DNA of 6,562 bases from an uncultured Collinsella sp. (GTDB lineage: Bacteria > Actinomycetota > Coriobacteriia > Coriobacteriales > Coriobacteriaceae): positions 1-6,562 of the forward strand of contig URTW01000115.1 in NCBI GenBank assembly GCA_900550815.1, written 5' to 3'. This document shows positions 1 through 4,688 of this stretch, piece by piece (positions within the stretch are counted from its first letter, which is position 1; each line of letters starts with the position of its first letter). Under the pieces are notes generated by a model that saw only the letters and a list, made by a program, of their open reading frames with translations, did not search any database and was not told where the DNA came from. A program made the translations under genes and the position numbers.

Positions 1-302
1 ATGCGAGCGACCTTGCGCGGGCCTGCTGGCCCGTTGCCACAGGTGCACCCGGATAAATGGTACCCATCCGTTGGAACATGGACATCGCGGGAGGGCTGTT
101 TGGGCAAGCTAGGATGGATGAGCGGCTGGGTTCTAAATGCAATAATTCGAGCTAAAGGGCCTTGTACTCTCTTTTGTAAAACGCGAGGGTGCAATAAACT
201 CGACGATCCCCCTGAACCTTTTCTGAACGAATCGGCTCTTAGGCGGTATGACGCGACACGCATCGGTAGTGCTCGGACTGGGTTAGTCATCGAGTGGGTA
301 TA
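1..302. other. Stretch with no supported gene
   Basis: About 300 bases are open in one plus-strand frame from the window edge, but the translation has no recognisable domain, no ribosome-binding site and an implausible composition. The minus strand is interrupted by stops. I see no tRNA or rRNA signature. It may be decayed DNA, or the flank of a gene that lies outside the window and is controlled by the palindromes at 303-328. Confidence 0.5.
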
Positions 303-314
303 GAACATACGTTC
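303..314. promoter_or_regulatory. LexA-like SOS box
   Basis: The sequence GAAC-ATAC-GTTC is a perfect 4-4-4 inverted repeat. It fits the core of the Gram-positive LexA/DinR operator (GAAC, four bases, GTTC, with purine-N-purine-pyrimidine in the centre). One-base extensions give AGAAC/GTTCT rather than the CGAAC form. TATA-like hexamers lie on both sides, so it could cover a promoter in either direction. No gene inside the window clearly depends on it, so the regulatory role is inferred from the motif alone. Confidence 0.45.
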
Positions 315-316
315 TG

Positions 317-328
317 TATAACGTTATA
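317..328. repeat. 12-bp perfect palindrome beside the LexA-like box
   Basis: TATAACGTTATA is a perfect self-complementary 12-mer two bases to the right of the LexA-like box. It contains a possible -10 element (TATAAC). It may be a second operator half of a regulatory region, or simply an AT-rich promoter core. I cannot assign a binding protein. Confidence 0.4.
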
Positions 329-338
329 GCACCAGGTG

Positions 339-370
339 GCAGGCGTAGTTTCAATCGAAGCTACGCCTGC
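339..370. terminator. Strong hairpin downstream of yjdF, no T-tract
   Basis: GCAGGCGTAG (339-348) and CTACGCCTGC (361-370) form a perfect 10-bp stem around a 12-base loop, in which TTC/GAA can pair again. It starts 25 bases beyond the yjdF stop codon, where a terminator would be expected. Neither strand shows the usual run of T after the stem. It may therefore protect the 3' end, be a Rho-assisted terminator, or be a bidirectional pause site. Confidence 0.5.
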
Positions 371-395
371 TGCTATATATGGGTTGATGGTGGTA

Positions 396-815
396 TCAAT
401 GACCGCGATGCTTCTGTTTGCGCTTCAGTTTTCGCTGCTCGAAGCGCGCCTCCGCCTCATCCGCGCGACGCTGGCTTCTTGCTTGAGCCGATTCCCGCTT
501 CATCGTCTCCCGCTGATTCGCGAGCGCCTGCTGCGCCTTGGTGCTCATCGCCGGCTGCTTGAGGGCTTTCGCCGCCTCGCGGGCGCGTCGCTTGGGGTTC
601 TTCGCGGGCTTGCTCGCCTCGGCCGGACCGTGGCAGAAGAACGAGAGCTTCGCCCATTTGCTGACAACGAATCGCAGGATCTCCTCATTGGACGGTTCTG
701 CGCCGAAGACGATGCGGGCGGCGCCGTATCTGCCGTCCTCGACGTGCTCCGCCAGCCCGACCCAGAATTGGCCGTCGTGATATACGGTCAGGGTGGACGA
801 CACGCTGATCTGCAT
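396..815 (-). CDS. yjdF: YjdF family protein (DUF2992)
   Basis: This is a 139-residue protein resembling Bacillus YjdF. The N-terminal third carries the family pattern TVYHDGQFWVGLAEHVEDG (about residues 9-27), followed by the AR-x-VFG-x-EP segment. A lysine/arginine-rich second half contains NPKR, then PAMSTKAQQA and a KHRGH tail very like the KEKHRGR ending of the Bacillus protein. No signal peptide or membrane segment is seen, so a soluble, probably nucleic-acid-contacting protein is inferred. The biochemical role of the family is not known; it is best known for the yjdF riboswitch upstream of it. I chose the ATG at 815 because AAAGGAGG lies just upstream (824-831) and the homology starts there. 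The frame is open further upstream to 944, but that part is leader RNA. The length matches the family. Confidence 0.9.
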   Translation of the reverse strand: MQISVSSTLTVYHDGQFWVGLAEHVEDGRYGAARIVFGAEPSNEEILRFVVSKWAKLSFFCHGPAEASKPAKNPKRRAREAAKALKQPAMSTKAQQALANQRETMKRESAQARSQRRADEAEARFEQRKLKRKQKHRGH

Positions 816-940
816 GGCTGGTTCCTCCTTTATGTAGATGACCATGCAGAGAAGGGACAACCAAGGAGGCAGGTTACTGATGCGGACTCCCGCACGCCCA
901 CGACTACCCGACGGGGACTGTGTTTTCATCTCTGGTGCCC
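816..940 (-). promoter_or_regulatory. Putative yjdF riboswitch with anti-Shine-Dalgarno expression platform
   Basis: The leader between the likely transcription start and the yjdF ATG is about 125 bases and highly structured. On the minus strand, GGGCA (936-940) can pair with TGCCT (867-871) as a closing helix. Inside it are a TGCGG/CCGCA hairpin (881-885 with 890-894, 4-base loop) and a CCC/GGG triloop stem (907-915). CCTCCTT (863-869) is exactly complementary to the Shine-Dalgarno AAGGAGG (824-830). The anti-SD overlaps the 3' strand of the closing helix by three bases (867-869), so the two pairings exclude each other. This fits an ON switch in which ligand-stabilised aptamer frees the ribosome site. 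yjdF riboswitches are known to precede genes of this family and to respond to azaaromatic compounds. The family match is by gene context and remembered motif style, not by a covariance search. Confidence 0.7.
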
Positions 941-942
941 GC

Positions 943-972
943 ATTGTAGCACGCGCGGATTCACGATGTTGA
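943..972 (-). promoter_or_regulatory. Candidate yjdF promoter
   Basis: On the minus strand, TACAAT (943-948, 5 of 6 to the -10 consensus) lies 18 bases after TCAACA (967-972, 4 of 6 to the -35 consensus). The predicted start would be around 935-939, at or just inside the 5' edge of the proposed aptamer. That would shorten the closing helix if the start is at the far end of this range. Confidence 0.45.
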
Positions 973-1052
973 TTGCCGGCGCCTAGACGGAGATGAAGGC
1001 GGTTCGATCTAGGTCAAGCCGGTCGCTCGTTCATGAAGCGGCCGATTCCCTG

Positions 1053-1080
1053 AAAATAAAAGGCGCCCACGAGGACACCT
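1053..1080 (-). terminator. Third intrinsic terminator of the RNA cluster
   Basis: On the minus strand AGGTGTCC (1073-1080), loop TCGT, GGGCGCCT (1061-1068) forms an 8-bp stem including two G-T pairs, followed by the T-rich tract TTTATTTT. It lies 69 bases beyond the terminator of the distal small RNA. Just upstream, GATAGCCTGTAG resembles the start region of the gene-proximal RNA (AATAGCCTGCAG), but I see no good -35 element. It may be a back-up terminator or the end of a decayed third RNA copy. Confidence 0.6.
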
Positions 1081-1120
1081 ACAGGCTATCTTCGAACTAC
1101 TTGGTTGGGGCAGACGGAGG

Positions 1121-1180
1121 AAAAAAATAGGGCAGAATCGCTCTCACGATCCCGCCCCGCAAACCCGAGGGTTTCTAACT
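1121..1180 (-). ncRNA. Small RNA, distal copy, linked to the Abi_2/HEPN gene
   Basis: This predicted RNA of about 60 nt has its own promoter and terminator. On the minus strand it contains hairpin 1, AAACCC/GGGTTT (1169-1174 with 1161-1166), and after three bases hairpin 2, GGGCGGGATCG / CGATTCTGCCC (1147-1157 with 1130-1140), with 11 continuous pairs including two G-U. The loop is TGAGAG, and TATTTTTTT follows. Hairpin 2 is therefore also an intrinsic terminator. The whole unit is homologous to the copy at 1254-1315, 131 bp away, and the order promoter, hairpin 1, hairpin 2, T-tract is the same. There is no open frame or ribosome site in it. A regulatory or antitoxin-like role with the neighbouring HEPN protein is inferred from location; small RNAs beside AbiF-type genes are known from published work. 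Confidence 0.7.
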
Positions 1181-1186
1181 GGCTCC

Positions 1187-1214
1187 ATTATTCCGGGCTT
1201 CTCAGTTCTGTCAT
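1187..1214 (-). promoter_or_regulatory. Promoter of the distal small RNA
   Basis: On the minus strand ATGACA (1209-1214, 5 of 6) and AATAAT (1187-1192, 5 of 6) are separated by 16 bases, the same spacing as the promoter of the proximal copy. The predicted start is near 1180, ten or so bases before hairpin 1. Confidence 0.65.
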
Positions 1215-1253
1215 TGACCCAGGTATCATCCGTCTCCTATAGCGAGTGAATAT

Positions 1254-1315
1254 AAAAATAGGGCAGAGTCGCTTGCGCAAGTCCGCCCCTAAAACCGTGA
1301 AGGTTTTGCTATCTG
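1254..1315 (-). ncRNA. Small RNA, gene-proximal copy, linked to the Abi_2/HEPN gene
   Basis: This is the second small-RNA unit, directly after the Abi_2 stop codon. Hairpin 1 is AAAACC/GGTTTT (1302-1307 with 1291-1296) around TTCAC. Two bases later, hairpin 2 is GGGCGGACTTG / CGACTCTGCCC (1278-1288 with 1261-1271) with loop CGCAAG. It has 10 of 11 pairs (one C-C mismatch) and is followed by TATTTTTATA. Compared with the distal copy, hairpin 1 shows a compensatory C-G to A-T change. Hairpin 2 keeps pairing at two of the three altered positions (G-U to A-U, C-G to U-G). The 6-base loop size is kept while its sequence differs. Selection on RNA structure is the simplest reading. It also serves as the terminator of the Abi_2 message, so RNA could come from its own promoter or by processing of the mRNA. 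Confidence 0.72.
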
Positions 1316-1319
1316 CAGG

Positions 1320-2282
1320 CTATTCTACCAACCCGAGCGATTCTGTCAACCTGCGAAGGAACTCGAGCGCGGAGCGAGCTGCGGCGTCGGGCCCCTTGTC
1401 GGGCAGCGCCTCGGTTTCGCCGTCGGCCCTGGCGAACATCTCGGCGAGCTCGGATGCGGCGCGCGAGCGCGAGGAGCCCTCGGGTACCAAGCCGGAGTGC
1501 GCCACGAGCACGGTCGCGACCTCCTGCATGGCCGTATTCCCCATCCACTTCCTCCTGGTCGCCTTGGGAATCCCCACGGCGGCGACCCTTCGGGAGACGC
1601 CGCTGGACGCCGAGCCCCGGGCGGCGCCCCTCTCGGCGAAGCAGTTGATCAGGCACGAGCCGTGCGCGGCGCAGTTGCGGACGGACTTCACGCGCTTGAG
1701 GTCGTAGTGGGAGGCCTCGAGGCGCCTGTCGCCCCATCGCCTGGCACAGAAGCGCACGAAGTCGATGAGGGTGCCGAACGAGGTGAGCTCAAGGAAGGCC
1801 CAGGCAGGCATGTCGCCGGAGTACTTCGCGTAGAGGCTCGAGCTGTAGGGGCTGCGGCCGCTCATCTTGAGCTCGCGCAGGCGGTACTCCCTGTTTGCAG
1901 TGGTAAGCGATGCCATGTAGTCGGCCACGATGGCGTAGCCGTCCTCTCCACGGTCCTCCATCTCGCGAAGCAGTGTCACCTTCTGGAAATGCTCGATGTC
2001 GAGCGTCATGCCGAGCAGGGCGTGGCGCAGCTCCTGGTCGAGCGCCGCGAGCAGGCGCAGCTGGCCGAAGTCGAGGTCTACGTAGCGGCCGTCGCGCGGG
2101 CCTCCCTCGTATTTCGAGAAGAGTTTGCGGTAGGATGCGAGCTTGAAGAAGTTGCACTTGTCGCGCAGGTAGTCCGCGGCCTCTTCCTCGGAACACAGTT
2201 CGAAGGCTACGCCCTTCTGCTTGAGGTGCTCTATCTGCTGCTCGATCGTGAGGATCGGCTTCCTATCGTGGGGTTCGGCCAT
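1320..2282 (-). CDS. Abi_2 (AbiD/AbiF) family HEPN protein, abortive-infection type
   Basis: This is a 320-residue soluble protein. The N-terminus shows the typical Abi_2 opening, KP-x-LT-x-EQQIEHLKQKG (residues 8-24), then the DYLRDKCNFFKLASYRKLF block (38-55). In the middle is the PAWAFLELTSFGTLIDFVRF pattern (159-178) characteristic of PF07751. The HEPN RNase motif R-x4-H is intact as RNCAAH (202-207). A C-terminal region of about 110 residues, rich in alanine and charged residues, follows. Members are phage-resistance proteins thought to cleave or bind RNA on activation; HEPN proteins of this group have been proposed as relatives of Cas13. The start at 2282 has AGGAG at 2290-2294, seven bases upstream. 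Two small-RNA units lie immediately downstream, the nearer one with its promoter in the gene's 3' end. An RNA-controlled toxin or defence effector is inferred; the target is unknown. Confidence 0.85.
   Translation of the reverse strand: MAEPHDRKPILTIEQQIEHLKQKGVAFELCSEEEAADYLRDKCNFFKLASYRKLFSKYEGGPRDGRYVDLDFGQLRLLAALDQELRHALLGMTLDIEHFQKVTLLREMEDRGEDGYAIVADYMASLTTANREYRLRELKMSGRSPYSSSLYAKYSGDMPAWAFLELTSFGTLIDFVRFCARRWGDRRLEASHYDLKRVKSVRNCAAHGSCLINCFAERGAARGSASSGVSRRVAAVGIPKATRRKWMGNTAMQEVATVLVAHSGLVPEGSSRSRAASELAEMFARADGETEALPDKGPDAAARSALEFLRRLTESLGLVE
1322..1349 (-). promoter_or_regulatory. Promoter of the proximal small RNA, inside the Abi_2 gene end
   Basis: On the minus strand a perfect -35 TTGACA (1344-1349) and a -10 TAGAAT (1322-1327, 5 of 6) are 16 bases apart. 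TGG immediately before the -10 also makes an extended -10. The promoter lies in the last ten codons of the Abi_2 gene, and the final base of the -10 is part of the TAG stop codon. The predicted start is near 1315. Confidence 0.75.
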
Positions 2283-2314
2283 GCTCGGTCTCCTGTCATT
2301 GATTTGAGAATCCT

Positions 2315-2323
2315 ATTCTACCA
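2315..2323 (-). promoter_or_regulatory. Extended -10 promoter of the Abi_2 gene
   Basis: TGG-TAGAAT on the minus strand forms an extended -10 element about 33 bases upstream of the start codon, predicting a leader of roughly 26 bases. No good -35 element is present at 16-18 bases. The 11 bases TGGTAGAATAG (2313-2323) are identical to those at the promoter of the proximal small RNA (1320-1330), so gene and RNA share a -10 region. Confidence 0.5.
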
Positions 2324-2344
2324 GCATGTTTGCCCTGAATCCTG

Positions 2345-2862
2345 AAGGCCCGTTCGCCAACTCATAAGCAAGCCACCTGAGACTACTCACTTTGTTCACG
2401 AATGGCGAAGACCTGCGACCTGGGGTTTTGCAAATGGCGCGCAAGCCACCCGCGTTAATTCACTTGCGATTGCAGCTGGCGGCTTGCGGGCAAAAGGGCG
2501 GTTGAGTTTCAAAACGGGCGTTTTCGGCGCCATCGAGCCTCCAAAGGCGACCCGCCGCGCACTTTGGGACAAAAACAAAAACTCAAAGCCCTGAGTTTGA
2601 AAAAAGTTTTTGAGGTTGTCCCAGCTTTTGTCCCCGAAGCCGACGAAACGCGACATCGCGTCATTCGGCGGCACGCGTTCCGTGTCGATGCCGAAAACTG
2701 GGTGTAACTGGAGTGACGGGACGGCAGAACCGACGCCATCGAGTGGGAGTAGGACGACAGGGTTCTGACCTGCGATTTTGAGTGCCGCACTATGCCGCTG
2801 AGTTTCGTTTCGTACGAGAGTCATGACAAAGCCACCAGCGACGGAGATGAGTAAAAGCGATT
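2345..2862. other. Long non-coding stretch with an inverted-repeat element
   Basis: About 500 bases separate the Abi_2 promoter from the terminator of the macrolide operon. A minus-strand frame is open from 2824 to 2396 (142 residues). It lacks a ribosome-binding site, matches no family I recognise, and runs through a strong inverted repeat, so I do not call it a gene. A small palindrome, AAAACG-GG-CGTTTT, lies at 2511-2524. The region may be an interspersed repeat or the remains of a mobile element, but I see no transposase or terminal repeats. Confidence 0.45.
2565..2634. repeat. Compound inverted repeat with two alternative right arms
   Basis: TGGGACAA (2565-2572) pairs with TTGTCCCA (2616-2623). 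Inside, CAAAAACT (2576-2583) pairs with AGTTTTTG (2605-2612), and TCAAA (2583-2587) with TTTGA (2596-2600) in the loop. The left arm GGGACAAAA (2566-2574) can instead pair over nine bases with TTTTGTCCC (2626-2634). No T-tract follows in a way typical of a terminator. It resembles the core of an intergenic repeat family, which would need a genome comparison. Confidence 0.55.
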
Positions 2863-2901
2863 AAAGAGCCTCCGTTCCCTGTGTTGGGACGGAGGCTCTT
2901 T
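2863..2901. terminator. Strong bidirectional terminator at the end of the mef-msr(D) operon
   Basis: AAAGAGCCTCCGT (2863-2875) and ACGGAGGCTCTTT (2889-2901) form 13 perfect pairs, and CCC/GGG can add three more past a bulged T, closing a TGTGTT loop. The plus-strand side continues CTTTGCCGTTTT. The minus-strand side, which would end the operon, ends CTCTTT and later CTTTT. It lies 57 bases beyond the msr(D)-like stop codon, the right place to end that transcript and to block read-in from the left. Confidence 0.8.
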
Positions 2902-2957
2902 CTTTGCCGTTTTACTCCCTTGTCTCCGTTCGGGGATTATTTCTTGCTCATTTAGGG

Positions 2958-4427
2958 CTATTCGCGCTGAAAGATTTTGACTAGCTTGGTGTCCTTTATT
3001 TCGTAGACAATGTCTGCGACGTTCTCGACCAGCCTCTTATCGTGGGAGACGAACACTATCGTTCCGGCATAGGCGCTCATCATCTGCTCGAGGGCTTCGG
3101 CGCTCTTGATGTCCAGGTAATTTCCAGGCTCGTCCATGAGCAAGATGTTGTATCTGCCCAGCAGCATCTTCGCGAGTAGCAGCTTGATGACTTCGCCTCC
3201 CGAGAGAACGCCAACGTCCTTTGTCAGGTCGCGCGGTCCGATTCCCATAGAGGCGAGGATGCCTCGAATTTCGGTCATGCTGTACTCGCAACCATCCTGC
3301 ATGAACGAGATCGCAGACTGACGGGCGTCGAACTTGTAGCCTGTTTGCTCGAAGTAACCGATCTCTGCCTTGGGAGAGATGTTGATACCGTCGGCGCGTC
3401 GAGCGATTGCCTTCAGCAGGCTGGTCTTTCCTGTACCGTTGCCACCGGTGATGGCCACTTTGGCACCGAGCGGTATCTCGAAATTCGCGTGGTCATAGAG
3501 CATGCAGTTGCCGAAGCTCAAGCTGAAATCGTCTGCCGAGATGGGAAATTTACTATGCAGTTCCAGGGCCTTGCTCTGGCGGAACCGCACGGCGCGAATG
3601 CTATCTGGGGCCTCACTCCCTTCGAGTGCTTCGCGGCGCTTCTCCATGACCTTAGCCGCCTGGTACATCCTCTTCTGTTTGGTGCCGGTTGCTTTCTGAT
3701 GCCCCAATCGACCTGCATACTCGTTGCTTTTTTTCGCAGCCTTCCGCTTGGCGTCGACCTGCCGTGCTTTTTTCCGTTGTTTTTCGATGGCGGCTTCGAG
3801 GCGATCGCGCTCGCGCATCGCCTCTTCGTATCGAGTCGCCTGAGCTTTGCGCTCTTCTTCTTTCTGTCGCAGATAGTCGGAGTAGTCACCCCAGAATTCG
3901 GAAATACCGCCGTCTTTGAGCTCCCAGATCTTGTCTACCACCTGGTCGAGAAAATGACGGTCATGGCTCACGATGAGCAGAGCCCCATCAAATGCCTTGA
4001 GTTGTCCGACGAGAAGGCGGATGCCGTCTTGGTCGAGGTGGCTCGTAGGCTCGTCGGCGAAGATCGCGCTTGCATGCTGGGAGAGTGCAGAGGCAATCTT
4101 GGCGCGTGTTTCCTCCCCGCCGCTCATCGTCTCCTGCGCCACTCCGGCGACGTTGAGACGGGAGAGCATCTCACCACTGTCCTGAGCCGCATCAAGGTCG
4201 AGTTCATCGAGTTGGCCGATGAGGGCAATGCTGCCGAAGCGCCTGACGTCGGCGTCCGCAATGGTAAGATTGCCGCTCAGAATTTTAAGCAGGCTGGTTT
4301 TGCCTGCGCCATTGTCTCCCACCAAGCCGATGCGATCGTAGGAGTAGATTTCCAACTCTTCGATATCCAGGATATCGCGGCCGGCATATTCCAAAAAGAT
4401 GTCTTTAGCTTTGACTATGAGTTCCAT
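2958..4427 (-). CDS. msr(D): Msr(D)-like ABC-F ribosome-protection protein
   Basis: This 489-residue protein has two ABC ATPase domains and no membrane segments. Domain 1 has Walker A GDNGAGKT (37-44), signature MSGGE (101-105), Walker [11 protein letters not shown] (123-132) and SHD (154-156). A charged, coiled-coil-like linker (about 182-290, with long K/R/E runs) is the ABC-F interdomain arm that enters the ribosome. Domain 2 has GGNGTGKT (328-335), LSGGE (408-412), [11 protein letters not shown] (429-439) and SHD (461-463). Length and sequence ([10 protein letters not shown] start, [20 protein letters not shown] segment) closely follow Msr(D)/Mel, about 487 residues, which frees macrolide-stalled ribosomes. 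The residue after EP in the second Walker B is G rather than the usual S or T. It is the second gene of an operon with the Mef-like gene, in the same order as on MEGA-type elements. The start codon is set by the family match; the upstream AAGGCGG is a modest ribosome site. Confidence 0.92.
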   Translation of the reverse strand: MELIVKAKDIFLEYAGRDILDIEELEIYSYDRIGLVGDNGAGKTSLLKILSGNLTIADADVRRFGSIALIGQLDELDLDAAQDSGEMLSRLNVAGVAQETMSGGEETRAKIASALSQHASAIFADEPTSHLDQDGIRLLVGQLKAFDGALLIVSHDRHFLDQVVDKIWELKDGGISEFWGDYSDYLRQKEEERKAQATRYEEAMRERDRLEAAIEKQRKKARQVDAKRKAAKKSNEYAGRLGHQKATGTKQKRMYQAAKVMEKRREALEGSEAPDSIRAVRFRQSKALELHSKFPISADDFSLSFGNCMLYDHANFEIPLGAKVAITGGNGTGKTSLLKAIARRADGINISPKAEIGYFEQTGYKFDARQSAISFMQDGCEYSMTEIRGILASMGIGPRDLTKDVGVLSGGEVIKLLLAKMLLGRYNILLMDEPGNYLDIKSAEALEQMMSAYAGTIVFVSHDKRLVENVADIVYEIKDTKLVKIFQRE

Positions 4428-4479
4428 AGGTTGAACCGCCTTTTGTGTATTAGCCTTTTACTGGAAGCGCAGCCATGCC

Positions 4480-4557
4480 AAAAAAGATTGCTCACGTCGA
4501 TTTTTCGCCTTTGCCCAATTGCCGGCGCGAGCGTTTTGACCTTGCGCAAGCCGGCAA
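4480..4557 (-). promoter_or_regulatory. Putative attenuator between mef and msr(D)
   Basis: On the minus strand GCTCGCG (4526-4532) can pair with CGTGAGC (4490-4496), followed after AATC by TTTTTT (4480-4485): a terminator with a 29-base loop. The same region can instead join an upstream hairpin. TTGCCGGC (4550-4557) pairs with GCCGGCAA (4519-4526), extended by GCAAG/CTCGC (4541-4545 with 4527-4531) across a 4-base bulge. The two folds share 4526-4531 and are mutually exclusive, so the upstream hairpin acts as an antiterminator. Attenuation in front of msr(D) by a leader peptide is known in other hosts. Here I find no convincing leader ORF with a ribosome site in the 261-base gap. Confidence 0.5.
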
Positions 4558-4688
4558 ATCCGAAAATGATAGTTGGCGACGAATAAGGAGCGCGATGTGG
4601 GATGTCGGCGCAATACCTCGTCGTCGCAAGGGCTTGAAGGCTGACGCGTGAACCGATGGCTGCCGCCTCTTTTTTTCGAATACTTGGG

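Noticed and set aside
336..986. Long plus-strand open frame of 216 codons opposite yjdF
   Set aside because: It is antisense to a clearly recognised DUF2992 gene with a good ribosome site, and its translation has no family features.
1121..1315. CRISPR array with two repeats
   Set aside because: The two units are about 60 bases, only partly identical, 131 bp apart, and each carries its own promoter and terminator; there are no short regular repeats with spacers and no cas genes.
1497..2345. Plus-strand open frame of 282 codons opposite the Abi_2 gene
   Set aside because: It is a shadow produced by GC-rich codons on the other strand; it has no ribosome site and the Abi_2 motifs are on the minus strand.
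2396..2824. Minus-strand open frame of 142 codons in the central gap
   Set aside because: It lacks a ribosome-binding site and known family, and passes through a compound inverted repeat. It could be a decayed gene or repeat, so it is only described as a region.
3345..4586. Plus-strand open frame of 413 codons opposite msr(D)
   Set aside because: It is antisense to an ABC-F gene with all expected ATPase motifs; its translation looks like a mirror frame.
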